Shown here: piece after piece, positions 45,992 to 58,759 of the stretch
Layout of the letters: each line of letters starts with the position of its first letter
Numbering within the stretch: the first letter of the stretch is position 1
NCBI GenBank assembly: GCA_004352715.1
Contig: SCFE01000051.1
Coordinates: 1,534,253-1,598,252, forward strand
Length of the DNA stretch: 64,000 nt
Direction of reading: 5' to 3'
Source of the DNA: Hofstenia miamia
Taxonomy: Eukaryota > Xenacoelomorpha > Acoela
Translations under genes and position numbers: made by a program
Notes under the pieces: model-generated
Told to the model about the DNA's origin: nothing
Database searches by the model: none
The model's input: only the letters and a program-made list of their open reading frames with translations

Positions 45992-48892
45992 TAAAAGTGC
46001 ATATGAAAATATCATACCCTGCAACAAAGTAAATGAAAAAATTGTAACTAAGAAGAATAAATTAAAATTAGTAAATACCAATTTCCAGAGTATTGTGAAT
46101 AAAGTTGATAAATTTATGATCTAATTCAGAATTTTGATGACAGTACAATCATTGGCGTGACGGAAACTTGGTTAAAATCTAATGACCACTTAAGAAGCTT
46201 AAATGACAAATTTTTGATCTTACGAAGAGATAGAAGACAAGATTTAACACATAAAACTAGAGGTGGTGGTGTTTTACTAAATATACCACGCAAATTCAAA
46301 CCAATAATCAGAGATGATATTTCTGAAAATGATTCTGAATTTGATAGCTTATGGGTTCAATTTAATATATGTGGAGTCTGTTATTTGATCAATATAAGTT
46401 ATTGTAGTAAGAAACAATCATTTCAAGCTTTTGAAGAAAATTTATACAAAGAAATTTGCATTGCAAATCAAACAACAAACTTAGTTATTATTATGGGTGA
46501 TTATAACCAAAATTATTTATGTGAAATTGAAAAAAGGAAAATTAACGATTTAATTGATGTCTTTAATATGGAAGTTCTGAATAAAAATATACCAACGCAT
46601 ATAAACTTTGTTAAGTCGTCTTTGATTGATTATATCATTACTGACATCTCAAGCATTAAGACTTATGAAGTTTTTGTTACAGATTTTTTCATATCAGACC
46701 ATTTACTGACATGTGCAATATTGGATAACATAATGACTCAAACAGATTCACTGATATATTCCACTAAAAGATTTTATTCAAAGAAATTCTTTTACAACAA
46801 AAATTTTTTGAAGGAATTGATCAACTTAAATTGGAATGATTATTACTTTGGCACAACAGTGGATCAAAAAATGATATTTATAATTGATAATTTAACAAGT
46901 ATTTATCATAAGCTTTGTCCTATTATAAAGATTCAAAAACCCAACGTAAAGAATAGTAACAAAACGTGGAAGATATGGATATCTAAAGAAACGAAAGAAT
47001 GCATTAGAAAAAAGCATAAGGCATATGCAATTTTTTGTCAAAACAGATCGAAAGCCAACTATGATCATTATAAAACATTAAGAAATAAAGCCTCAACAAA
47101 ATGTAATTTTGATCTACAAGCTTTTTTACAAAAATCTTTTAATGAAAAAAATCTATTAAACAAAAGTGGTCATTTATTTCGAATTTTTTAAATTTTAAAG
47201 AAGAAAATGAAATTCCTTATATAATAAATGATGATGGTGAATATATTACAAATGACAAAGAAATTAGTAATATTTTAAATGAAAGATTTGTGAAACTAGG
47301 AATGAATGACAACCTAAATACAAAGTTCAAACATTTATATCATAAGCATCGCAATATTAGAAAACATGATGATCCCTATAAACCAAGATTTATTACATTA
47401 GTAGAATTTTACAAAGAAACAAAGAAAATTAATTGGAACAAAGCGAAAGGTCATTGTGAATTTCCTCCTTGGTTTTTGAAAGGTGCCTTGTGTATTTTAT
47501 TGAGACCTTTGTGTGACTTATTTAATCAATGCTTGGCAGAATCAACTTACCCTGATTACTTAAAAATTGCTAAAGTTACACCAATATATAAAAAGGGAAG
47601 AAAAGATCTTGCAGAAAATTACCGACCAATTTCAGTATTAACAATAATTAATAAAATATTTGAAAAATTATTATTCAACCAAATTAACCTATATGTGGAA
47701 CAAAATCAATTAATATCAAAACATCAGTTTGGATTTCAAAAAAGATACCTCTACAAATGATGCCTTACTTTATGCTGTTGAAGACTGGAGATCAAAATTA
47801 GATAGGAATGAAAAAATATATATAGCATCATTAGATATTTCAAAGGCATTTAATTCAATAAACCATGCTATTTTATTGGAAAAGTTAAAGCAGATTTATA
47901 ATTTTAGTGATTCATTAATAGAATTATTAAATAGTTACTTAAGTAATAGATATCAGTATGTGAAACTCAACGAAGAAATATCAAATTCATTAGAAATAAA
48001 CCATGGAGTACCACAAGGATCAGTACTGGGTCCATTACTATTTAAGTTATATGTAAATGATATGGATCAGCACATTAATAGTAATCATGTACAATTTGCA
48101 GATGATACTCTTATTTATTGTAATGATATTTTAAATTTACAGGAAAATGTTGAAAAATTGCAATCATTCTTTAATAATAATTTGTTAAAATTAAATATTG
48201 AAAAAACTATATTTATGGTAATTAAGAATAGAAGAAATGAATCAACATTAGAAAGTATTAAGATATGTAACAACATCATTCACGAATCACCAAAAATGAA
48301 ATATTTGGGAGTAGTAATTGATAATAAAGTGAATTTTGAAGACGAGGCAAACAACATCATAAAGAAAATGGCGTATGGTATAAGATCAATTCAAAAAATT
48401 GGAAAGTTTATACCAATAGAATGGAAGGTAATACTCTTTCGATCACTTGTTTTATCCCATTTCTTGTACTCATCTTGTTTATTAACGAACTTAAATAAAA
48501 AGGCAAAATCGAAATTAGAGAAAGTATTTAAATGGGGAATAAACATAATTAGCAACAAAAATAAAAAAGAAATAATGTGTAAATATCATCTAAGATCATT
48601 AGAAGCTCTTCAAAATATTAGATGTTTATCGATATTTTGGAAAAGAAAATCGAACATTTCTAATCATTTAAATCAAAGAACAATTACATTTGGTAAAACT
48701 AAGTATAATAGAAAAGTAATGAAGAACGGATTCCTAAATTATTCAATATCACTATGGAACAAACTGGATTACAGTACAAGAAGTGAAAAAAATTTTACAA
48801 TATTTAAGAAGAAGTTGAAAAACATGATTACACAACAAAATATCAATTATCTGACTAATTATAGAATAAGATGTGCAACTCAAGAACAATAA
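45981..48892 (+). pseudogene. LINE ORF2, endonuclease plus reverse transcriptase, frameshifted
   Basis: The ATG at 45981 overlaps the ORF1 stop. The frame reads LVNTNFQSIVNKVDKF, then shifts near 46115 to the endonuclease: GVTETWL (catalytic Glu), RGGGVLL, IIMGDYNQN, SLIDYIITD and ISDHLL. A second shift near 47180 leads to the RT: VTPIYKKGRKDLAENYRPIS, FEKLLFNQI. A third, in a run of six A near 47740, leads to ASLDISKAFNSINH, HGVPQGSVLGPLLF, VQFADDTLIY and a C-terminal tail ending at 48892. In the family this enzyme nicks the target and copies the RNA there. The AFN in motif A usually reads AFD; the catalytic aspartate upstream (LDIS) is kept. Two of the breaks lie in homopolymers, so sequencing error is possible. 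Confidence 0.88.
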
Positions 48893-49050
48893 GTAAAAAT
48901 ATTTTTTAAATTATATGTAATTTGTAAACGTAACCAAGAAACAAACATTTACTGACATAACTAAGCACATATGAAGAAAGTTGCATTATTTATGTTCTTA
49001 ATAAGTTTGTAAACTTAATACATGTATATGTACATGAGAACTTAAATATA

Positions 49051-49065
49051 TGTTGTTGTTGTTGT
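49051..49065 (+). repeat. (TTG)n LINE tail
   Basis: About five TTG units at the 3' end of the LINE, about 160 bases after the ORF2 stop. Confidence 0.7.
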
Positions 49066-50681
49066 ATAGCAAAAAATTTAACCCTAGGAAAGATCATTTC
49101 TCCGACCATTATTGATCTTTAAATTTAAAGCTACTATAAGTAAGCATGCGAGTATTTTGTTGCAGCAACCTTTCCCTTTGAAGTTTACAACAATATATAA
49201 CTGTTAGGATATGCTACCACACTTTAACAAAAGATATGCTTTCGGCAGCAGTTGTATGAAAAAGTAGAATGTCAAAGTAAGTTCCTTTGAACAATTTGGC
49301 TGAATTGCCCAGCATTTAAAAAATTAAGCAAATACAGTAATGTGTAATATACTTATGCATTAGCCCATAGCAACAATACATTTTCTGAGAGCTGCAGTGC
49401 TTCATAAGAAAGACAAAAAAACATTTCTGTCGAATATGTTTCAAAAAAATATGATCATAATTTTTTTTTGGAATAAGCAATGGGTACCTGATTCGTCATA
49501 TCCTCCACAAAAGGATCGCACTACTCTTTGCTATGGTAATCAGGCTGCACAGATTTTCTAATTAGAATATTCTTGAATTATGGATATTATTAATAAAACA
49601 GTATTCTGTGAGGTGGGAAGGTTGAGAATAAAGATTGGTCATCACTCTGTCATCTTTATTAAGAGGAGCTTCAGTAAATGGTTCTCATTACTCAGTGCGA
49701 CAACCTCATATTTTGGAAGGACACTCCTAAATAGTTATATAAGGTCCTTTATACATTTAGCGTGGTAAAATCGAAACAATGTTCCTTTACCTACCGCTTT
49801 GTGAATTGTTTCAATAGGGGAAGGAGTGGGGCTTGGACACAAAGGGCACAGGTCCCCACTGAAGTTGAAGCAGAGTAACAGAAATTCAAAATAACTATTC
49901 TTCTAATACATATATATATATATATAAATATNATTCTATGAAAATTGGCATTGGATACGGATTAAAAGAATTTTTGCGTAACCCATAAATCATACATACA
50001 AAATAATGACAGCCTACAATTTCAATGAAAAATTAATTATTGTGGCTTTCCTTAAAAATGCGGCTGAATACTAAGGAAACTAACAAACTGAAGATGAAGT
50101 GGGAACTTTTAAGTTTATTCTTCTTCTTCTAGCATGAACGTCATTGTGGCCAAACTAAAGTTCAGGGTCAATAAGCAAAAGTGGTTGAATATAAGAGTAT
50201 TTGAATATTTGCTTAAAATTGTTCCAGGATTGAAAGCAGTCTAGGGGTCAAATTTGACCCTCGTGGTGGTTCTAGTAATAAGGGATAAGCACCCTAAGAA
50301 TTTTTTTGCAATTAGTTTTCTGGGTGTTTTACCATTAGAGTTCATACAATGGCTAAAGTTGGGTCAATAATTTAAATGTGCCAGCACAGCTAGGATAATG
50401 TAAAACTAAGACATTTGCGGTATGTAATAAATTTTTCAGATGTAAAATATCGTGGGTTTGATTAAACTTCAAAAGGTTGCAGTAAAATTTAGCCAAAGAG
50501 ATAAAGTAACCCTTCTTAGTCCTGCTCGAAATTGATAAAATGGTACTCGAGGCAATTCTAGAATTGATATGAAATTTTATTGTTTCATTTGAATAAAATT
50601 ATTAATTTGTGTGTACTTAATCCCTTTAAAGTCAGTACACATGGCTCAGTGTGTATACTTATATCTCAGCTTCGATTGAAA

Positions 50682-50727
<46 letters not shown>

Positions 50728-51400
50728 ATATCTATGTATATATGTATATTTATATATATTTATTTATTTATTTATATCTATATGTATATATATATATATA
50801 TATACGCTGCTGACACATTTTCAGCTCTTATTCAATTGCGAACATGTTACGGGCCAAGAAAGTATACTGATGAGATAGTCAGCATTCGATAAAAATTTTA
50901 AAATTTCGTAAGAATCCGCACTCAAAAAATTGCATCAGCAATTATCCGTCTTTGAAGGTTTCCATTTTATACTATTAAAATTTTCATGGCACTACACCAC
51001 ACCATAACTGCCAATTATTTTGAATCCTTGCTGCCTAGAAGATACAGAATCATTTTTGAACTGCCATCTCTACTATTTCTACCAAAGGGAATTTAATAAC
51101 AAACGTGATGACAATGCTAAAAACACATTATTAATATCAAAACATAATATAATGTGAACTCTATAAAGCTAATATATTATGTAATATATTTATGCAAGAT
51201 TACTTGCAAACCCTATTGATGACAAAACAGATAAAATCTTCTTGGTATAATTGAATAGAATCGAATTTCACCAAGAACTAGAAATGCATTGTACTTGATT
51301 TATCAAAATACAACCAAAATTTAATCAAACAAAGAACTTTGATTCAAGAAAATAACCTTTATAATCTGCCAGTTTTTTGAGTCAGTTTACTGAACTCAAG
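49066..51400. other. Intergenic DNA, no gene recognised
   Basis: AT-rich with (TA)n at 49911-49931 (ending at a single N, 49932) and a compound (TA)/(TATG)/(TTTA) tract at 50682-50804. Open frames across the latter are low-complexity artefacts. Confidence 0.5.
50682..50804. repeat. Compound (TA)n / (TTTA)n microsatellite
   Basis: A long TA run followed by TATG-, TTTA- and again TA-based repeats, 123 bp in all. Confidence 0.9.
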
Positions 51401-51419
51401 AATTTTTTTGCCCAATTTT

Positions 51420-51521
51420 GACCCATGGGTACCCAATTTAGAGAAACCTTGCCCTAAACCCACCTCGAACTGCCCCGTCCCACCTTGCCCCATGGGTTGA
51501 CCCACCCCACTTCCATCTCTG
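51420..51521. repeat. Possible end of a hAT-type element
   Basis: Ends ACTTCCATCTCTG, the complement of CAGAGATGGAAGT, which also begins the MITE at 14879. Inside is unusually C-rich DNA (CTGCCCCGTCCCACC-type). No left end was found. Confidence 0.4.
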
Positions 51522-51569
51522 ATATCATCCACATGTAAACTGAGTGTTCACGAGAAGTCCTTCTGATTT

Positions 51570-51792
51570 ATCATCAGCTAATACTAACATGTTAGATGCA
51601 TACAGCATTCGTTTCCATTAACTCATTCCTTGAACCTTGAAATACAGGTTTCATCATCACGATGAAATACCATGTAGAGTTGTACGTCATCTGCATAACA
51701 CATAATACGAATAACGAAGGGCCAAGAGTCGAACCCTGGGAAACTCCGCATGCAAGAGGAATGTCCGATGATAATTCGCTATTTATAAACAA
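51570..51792 (-). pseudogene. LINE RT fragment (L2/CR1-like)
   Basis: Minus-strand reading gives DIPLACGVSQGSTLGPSLF, then, after a frameshift and short deletion, YADDVQLYMVF with HRDDE. This is the VPQGS-x-LGP and YADD pair of a non-LTR RT with the stretch between them shortened. It differs from the LINE at 44945-49065. Only about 70 codons survive. Confidence 0.75.
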
Positions 51793-52772
51793 AAACTGAT
51801 ATCAATAGTTATTTGCAGAAATATGTAAATAGTTCAACAGGGTTGAAAAAACCGTTTTTCAAAAAACAAACAAAAACTATTTCAAAGCAAATTTTTTGAG
51901 ACCAAATTATTTGCAATACAATATTAATCGCAGTATGGTGTATAAAATCAACTGCGTGATTTTTATACAAACTGTGCATAGTAAGCTACCTTGCACTGAT
52001 GTTGTAAGTGATGCGCAGCAATAAGCCTACGCTTTAAAATAATAATTACTATTAATTTTAATGATTGATACAATGTTAGAGTGTCTGCAGTGTGAAAAAG
52101 AATGATTCTAGAACTAAATATTTTAAGTGTTCTAGCCAATTTTATTTTATTATATTTCAAACTGAAAACTGTTTCTAAGCTTTGCTTGCTTTTTATCTAA
52201 GCGTTTTTTAATGCTTCTGAAGGGAGTTAAGATACAGGATGTGAGCAAAAATTGTCCTTTAGATTTTTTTAAAAAACGAAATTGCAAGAACGTACACAAA
52301 CATTTTTTGGCATTGACATTCTTAAATAGTCATTGAGAAGAACCATAGTAGACATACACATGTTTTTCCTACAAAATTTGTTAATAACTCTTAGAAGGAC
52401 ATTTAGCTCCTTTTCAAGGATTGAAGAATCTATTAGGCTAATATCTGGTAAAGATTTTGACATCACTTTGTATACATATTGAACAATGACTGCACTCGAA
52501 TTACGTATAATGCAAATCTCATTTCCCGGTAAATTATTTTATAATCCAAAGAAGCATTTTTTCCAGACTACAAGACAGCAAAATTCCTTAATTTGGGTTC
52601 CCTAAGAACATCAAAATTTCATTGCAACACAGTCCAGTTCATGCCATTCTAAAAACAGGGTTTCGTAGCTGCAGCTTCTTCACCAAAGTTTGTTAAAGTC
52701 TGATCAAACAAAACCTCCCCACAAAATGCATGACCTTTTATAATCAAGGGGGAATTTTTTGGAAATATATTA
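51793..52772. other. Intergenic DNA, no gene recognised
   Basis: AT-rich; short minus-strand frames (51963-52160, 52269-52466) have no recognised domain. Confidence 0.5.
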
Positions 52773-53118
52773 GGCCGTTTACTCGAGGCGGATGATCCGG
52801 TAAAAAGCGAATGATGCTGCTAGCCGCATTAAGGGCGTCTACACATGCTCCGCTTTAGTAGCCGCGTTATCTTGATTTAATAGCTCCTCCGGAGCAGAAT
52901 AAGCTCATCCGCATCAAGCCGTATTAGTGTCAATCATTTTGTTAGCCTTCTTCAATTGTGATTGGCTTCCTACCAATAAGAATATATATATCTTATTAAA
53001 GCAGAGCACGTGTAAACCCGGATTAATAAAATCTATGAAACACCATTTTGATCTACAAATGGTGCCGGTATTGCTACGACGCTGAATTTAGCTGCTCCGT
53101 ATCTCGTGTAAACGAGGG
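52773..53118. mobile_element. Inverted-repeat element, about 346 bp, GC-richer than its flanks
   Basis: The left end GGCCGTTTACTCGAG...CGGA and the reverse complement of the right end, CCTCGTTTACACGAG...CGGA, match in their CGTTTAC(T/A)CGAG core. Related GTCTACACATGCTCCGC and GTGTAAACCCGGA sequences occur inside. TTA precedes the left end, which would suit PIF/Harbinger, but the superfamily is uncertain. No coding capacity. Confidence 0.55.
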
Positions 53119-56100
53119 TATTGATTAACAATGTTTAAATTCAATAATCCTGCAAACATCTAATTAACTATAGTAAATAATTTGTAGATTCACAAAACTT
53201 TATGGTTTATTACACACAAATGTATGTCTAGTCGAATTAATATATCGAAAATTTGATGAATAATAATGAGTGGAATTTTGATTTCACTTTCACTTTTGAA
53301 AGTGTGCATTTAAATTTTTAATATAATTTTCGGAATGGAAATTAATTTAGATGAGTAGCAGGATATCCTTCACACGTGCATCCGTTATTGCTTTGATGGC
53401 GACGCACTGCTTCCAAATTCCGGAAATACAACATTTACCAGGACTGCGAATATATCTACCAATTTATAGAATTTTTAATTATTTTATTTTTTATGACATT
53501 TTTATGAGAACAAATTTTGCCAAGCAAACGTTGATCTTAGTTGCAAACACACCACACTTAGAAGTTCACTGTTACAGGTAGTCTGTCCTTATAAACATTT
53601 TAAACTCAAACAGAGTGGGGATTTTAAAAAATTTTCATGATCATATAAAAAAAAATCTAAACGCATTCAACACCGAGTTTGCACACGGCAATGCTCAATG
53701 GGTTTGGAATATCCTTGCACATATCAAGAAACAATCAACGTTCTTTGTTACCTCAATGGCCTCAAAACCTTCTAAATACATGAACACTTGGTATGGAAAG
53801 AATTTAAATCTTTTTCAAAAATTCAAAATTTTCACAGAAAACTTGTTAATATGTTAAACAACTTCTGTTACAGCAATAAGCTTTAATATAAATTTTTCAA
53901 TATTGCCCAATAGACCTACGCATGTTACAAAATTTTTAAATTTGGAAATAGACTTGGAGAAACGGTTTGTCTTTTAAAAAGGACCCCAAGCTGTTTAAGG
54001 TTAAGCAAGATGTGAGGATAGAAGTGGGATAGGGGATATTTGGAGGTTGCTTCTCGAACAAATTTTCAAGCTGGCACCCACTTTATTAATTATTATGCTC
54101 CATGTTTCTTGCCTATTTTATTATAGTGCCTTATGATTTTTAAGGAAATTTTGATCACACTAGACCACTATCAGATAATATGTATTCTTACTTATTCAAA
54201 AAGAGCCTCAGTGAATTTGAGGCCTCACACCCGCTCCACCCTATTCTGCTACAAGTCTCTTTCAAATTAAAAATAGAAAGAAATTGAATTTTGTAAAAAG
54301 CTATTTTTGAAAGCGAAAATATATCCCTGAGGTGTTAACAAGGTTATAAATCTAGTATATTAAGAGTAACTCACTTTGGTTTTCAAAAGATTTAAATATA
54401 ATTAGTATATTTATAATTAGTTGTCAAAATGTTTCTTTTCGAAATTTAAAGTTAATAAGATCTTTAGACATTTTCAAAATTGCTTTTCTATTTTCAATTG
54501 AGAAATTTTCTCAGTCAAAGAAATGTAACAAACGCAGTACGATGGTTGCTACTTAAATGCATTGTGCTTATGCGAAATGTTCCAAAGCCATATTATGTAG
54601 GGAATATGTTCTTCATAAGAAATTTGCAATATAATTATTTTCTTATTTGCTCTAAAGTTTCACTTTCTATGTGCCTTCAGATTTTACAATGCAAATTTAA
54701 ATTTTATAACTACTACATTTTTTGCACTTTTGTAGGGCAAAATGTTAAAAAAAACTGGAAAAAGTTACAGTTAGCTCAAAACAGGTCGCCCACTGTAGTT
54801 AGACTTTAGTCAGAAATATGTTGATAAACAACGTTTTGCTAGGAAGGACTTATGAAGAAACATTTCTGAATTTGCTGCGAATTAAGACGGTATCAAACCC
54901 CTAAAAATCAAGTGTGTGTTTCGAAAAGAACTTCTGATTTGAGTTTTGTATATATAATTAAGCTATTGTACATATTCAATTTCCAAAAATTCTAACAAAA
55001 TAATAGCCTATACTTTACCAATGCCTCGAGGGCACATTGAATTTCAAATCTATGCCCCAGCATTACTTAAAATTCTTTTAAGAAACTCGTTTTAAGGTAT
55101 ACATGTACATTGTAGATCAATTATAAAAACTCTGAGCAGACCCTTATAGAAAATTAAAAGAGTTGAACATCATCAATCAACTTGAAATGATTACATAAAA
55201 TGTTTGCTTAGACTTTTACATGTAAATCAATACTTCACATGGGATATGTTTTATAATATTTGATCGTTCGTTGTCTGGCAGTACAGTACACTTCAAATTT
55301 ATGTTAATGAAAGTAATAATAATCCAGAATGAGAATTTAGCCCTAAACATGCCCAAGTATTTTTCTACAATTTGTAGTGGGTTCTACAAAAAATTTAAAC
55401 GCTTATGACTTACTAAATAATATATAGATATCTTAATTGTGAAGGTACCAATGGATAGGAAATAGACTCGCTTTCCATTTTCATTTTTGATTTGCTCGTC
55501 ATGTACAAAGTCGGAATTCGTCTTGCCGTAGGCAGAATAATAAAAAAGTAGTTGAAGTGGGCTGTTGCTTCCATGTACTTTAGAGCTCATTTATTATCTG
55601 GACAGGTTCTGCGAAGTATTCAAATTGGATTTTCCACTGAAAAAGTTCCATATTTTATTGTAATTCAAACACACGAATAACTTAAGTGACAAATTTTTAC
55701 CATAACAGAGCAGCAGGCTTAAGCACTAAATCCCTTAAAGGCAAAATATGTTGTTTTGGGGTTTAATAATACGCAAAATATTATCCTAAAATTCGAAACA
55801 AGAACAGATTTTCTCTAGCACATATTTTGCAAATCAATAAAATTCAATCAGAATTCGAGGAAAAATTATTTTTGCAAGAGCTTCGATTGCAATTTTCAAG
55901 GTCTTCGAATAAATTTTCTTTCAAATAATTTCAAAATTGCTTAAAATTTAGGTGCCAAAATAAATTCGTTCGAAAATTCTTCAAAAATTCAAGTACTTTT
56001 AAGGTTCACAAGGAATGTTTTTATGGGCAAGACTGTAAGCAGACATTCTTGTTTCAGCTCCATGACGTTTTGTAAAACGCAAATATTCCATTCACCTTGT

Positions 56101-56142
56101 ATTTGGTGAACTTCATGTTTGGAAATAATTCAAATATATATT

Positions 56143-56144
<2 letters not shown>
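53119..56144. other. Intergenic DNA, no gene recognised
   Basis: AT-rich. Frames at 53351-53581, 53615-53857 and 54480-54809 lack recognisable domains. Confidence 0.5.

Positions 56145-56176
<32 letters not shown>
56145..56176. repeat. (TA)n microsatellite
   Basis: A TA run of about 32 bp. Confidence 0.95.
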
Positions 56177-56177
<1 letters not shown>

Positions 56178-56459
56178 TTCAACCGTTTATGCTATGCTCT
56201 ATGTAAGCTTTCCCGAAATCCATAGTCTTAAGTCCATTTCTGATAAAAACATATACCAATGACAACTTAATATACTCAACTTAATATACATATATTTAGT
56301 AGGCCTTGAATGTACAAAAATTTTGTACTTGTTTCAAAGGTAATGATTATGAATAATACGGTTAATATCATAGAAGTTACACAATTGCTTTTTCAACACA
56401 GTTAACCTTGCGCTGCAGAGGAATTTTTTGTGGGTTCCTGAAAAAAAATTAAATGCTTA

Positions 56460-56557
56460 TATCCGGTTTCATGTAAATTAACTAATTTTCAGAATCGAAA
56501 CCGTTCTATATTTTTCAAAGCGTTTAAAAATGAATAATGCAAAGCTCAGTATATTAC

Positions 56558-56561
<4 letters not shown>
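56460..56561 (+). mobile_element. Penelope-like 3' end fragment (copy 4)
   Basis: TTTTCAGAATCGAAACCG (56487 on), TATATTTTT and then TTTAAAAATGAAT match the 3' end of copy 1 (4011-4059) closely. The hammerhead stem II half AATC and the GAAAC are kept, while the CTGATGA part has lost about four bases. It continues straight into a TA run. No coding part is recognised upstream, so this is a severely 5'-truncated copy. Confidence 0.75.

Positions 56562-56594
<33 letters not shown>
56562..56594. repeat. (TA)n at the 3' side of Penelope copy 4
   Basis: A TA run about 25 bp beyond the last bases shared with copy 1. Confidence 0.9.
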
Positions 56595-56597
<3 letters not shown>

Positions 56598-56682
56598 GGA
56601 TGTCATCAAAAGAGCTACTGGGTATGGGCTTCTACTAGAAAGTGTAGTCTACATGAAAAATGTGGAATAATTACAGCTGAAG

Positions 56683-56732
56683 TAGTGCCGTAGCCAGGTT
56701 AGAAGAATAGTGCCGTAGCCAGCTTAGAAGAA
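56683..56732. repeat. 25-bp tandem duplication
   Basis: Two adjacent 25-bp units differ by one base. Each contains AGTGCCGTAGCCAG, which looks like a hAT-type end. Confidence 0.85.
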
Positions 56733-56868
56733 TTGGCTGTAGAAAGCATTTTCACGTTATTTATATATATTCAATTTAAATCAGCGGATCTTTAAACTGC
56801 TGTAATTGAGTTACAAAGAGTGTTCCATCAAGATTCCTGTATAAATTTAAGTTTCACAATCAACCTTA

Positions 56869-57000
56869 GGCTATGGTTAGACTATGTGATTGGTAGCAAG
56901 TAACAAAAAATGTCACATCGCTTATTATTATTCTACAAAATTGTGACAGATCACGCATGACTAATCACATAATCTACGTAGCTTACAATTGCTACACCCT
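56869..57000 (+). mobile_element. Short inverted-repeat element, second copy
   Basis: Homologous to the reverse complement of 12561-12710: GGTTAGACTATGTGATTGGTAGCAAG..., AAAATGTCACATC, then ATCACGCATGACTAATCACAT. The left and right arms are imperfect inverted repeats of each other. Confidence 0.65.
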
Positions 57001-58213
57001 TTTTGCAATGTCAAGTCACACATAGTATGAGATCCCATAACTAAGTAGTTCTAAAATTATTACACAGCAAATTTACCGAAAAATTCAATAAAATGAAATT
57101 AAAATGCTCACACATTTTCAAATAATCTTTGTTTTAGGCGTATGTCGCAAGAGGTGTTAATTGTATTTATGATATTTATGATATTTTGTAAGAACAAAGA
57201 TAGGTAAATTAACACTGTAATGCGAAAGCACAATAAACAAGTTTAAAAATATTTTTTGTATTTTGATATTCCATCTTTGGATTGAGCATGAAAAAAATTC
57301 ATTAGCTTTTCTGGTTTAGTATCATTTTTGCAATTCCATCAGTAGTATGGAAATTTGCAAATATACTTACATTCATAAAATTGCTTGAAATGTTAAAGCG
57401 AAAGAATGAGCCCTAATCCAGACATTGTTATTAAATTCTAATGGATAGGAAGCCTTTTGTACATATGCAAACTAGCATTGAATTATATTATCATCTGTAT
57501 GAGAAAAATGTTTAATGTCCCTACATTTATTTGTGTACATCTTTGCATATACAAGTTCATCTACAATAGTATTCCTTAAAAATTACAAAAAATGAATATA
57601 ATGATTTGATATACATTAGATAACATCACTTTTTTCAAGATATAAGAATTTACATTATGATAACCTGCAAATTTGCTACTTTACTTTATTGAACGAATTT
57701 AGCACCTAGCAATAGACTATTATCATTCAAAATGATTGTATTGCTGACATTGCAGTTCTCTGAGTTTGGAAGAACTCTTTTGGATTCTTCCCTCAAATAT
57801 GAGATATCGTAAAATATTTCTAACAATGCGGAGTTTTGTATTTTTGAAAATAAATTATGTTTATTAAGAGCCTCCAAAAATCCTACTCCAATGTCAATAA
57901 GTTGAGTAAATCACAAACAATCGGTGTCTATTTTGCCATAGGGGTAATCATGATATTACGTTTTTGCTCAAAATGTATACAATATGGAAATTACACATTG
58001 GTTTAACTGAAATTGCAAATTTGCAACTATGGTCATTAGAGAGTTAATGTAGATTTATACTTAGTGTATGTATACATTCTTCAGCTACCATATCATGTAT
58101 GCCACTGGGTGAGGATGAGGAAATAAGTTAAACACTATAGCACTCTCAAATATTGTAGCTTTAAAATTTAATGAAGCATTACTTTTTATATATGAGATTT
58201 AGTTGGTACACAG
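57001..58213. other. Intergenic DNA, no gene recognised
   Basis: AT-rich; a minus-strand frame at 57686-57877 has no recognised domain. Confidence 0.5.
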
Positions 58214-58571
58214 TTGCAAGCGGTTTAAATTTTCAAAAACCAAGCAGAACTCTTTCAAAATAAAGCTGAATTGAACCTAGTCGTTTAAAGCTAGTAAATT
58301 TAAGCGTTTAAAAACTGGACGAAAATCAAAGTTCATTTACAAAAAATATTTTCGCTAGTGAATCTCCTTAGCTTGCCCTTCCGTCCCTGGCCATATAAAC
58401 CGAAAATCAGTAAGGAGAAATTTGTAAACTTCGACACAGCTTTGAAGTATTTTTTTTAAATCAATGACGTAATTAAGTCATTTTAAAAATTTTGAAAAGG
58501 TTTAAGCCGTTTGCAAATCAAATATTACAAGCCAAAACTAAACCGAAAAAGAACCGAGCTGAACTTAACTC
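58214..58571. mobile_element. Inverted-repeat element related to 62658-62960
   Basis: TTGCAAGCGGTTTAAATTTT (58214 on) is the inverse of TTTTGAAAAGGTTTAAGCCG...TTGCAA (58490-58516) with few mismatches. The right part ends GAACCGAGCTGAACTTAA, which also closes the element near 62935-62951. No coding capacity. Confidence 0.5.
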
Positions 58572-58759
58572 TTTATACATTGAGCAGTTTGCAACTGTGA
58601 AATGGTACCTGCATTGTAGGATTTCCAATTTGCATTTAAAAGTAACTATCTCACTAATATATCTCAGCAAAAAAAACAAATATTGTTTGTTTAAGATGTT
58701 AGGAAAATGTCGATTGATACAGTAACCTTGGCCACTGGAAATTTTTTTAAAAAAGCAGA

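Larger units (their letters stand above)
44945..49065 (+). mobile_element. Nearly complete two-ORF LINE (Jockey/CR1-type)
   Basis: ORF1 with zinc knuckles, ORF2 with an apurinic-type endonuclease and RT, and a (TTG)n tail at 49051-49065. This is the order of Jockey-superfamily non-LTR elements. ORF1 is intact. ORF2 carries three single-base frame changes but almost no nonsense codons in its aligned parts, so the copy is young or contains read errors. The 5' boundary and target duplication were not identified. Confidence 0.88.

Noticed and set aside
53985-54055. 5S rRNA-like segment (GTTAAGCAAGAT ... GTGGGATAGGGGA)
   Set aside because: A partial resemblance to the internal promoter of 5S rRNA, but too many mismatches and no flanking arms; likely chance or a very old relic.
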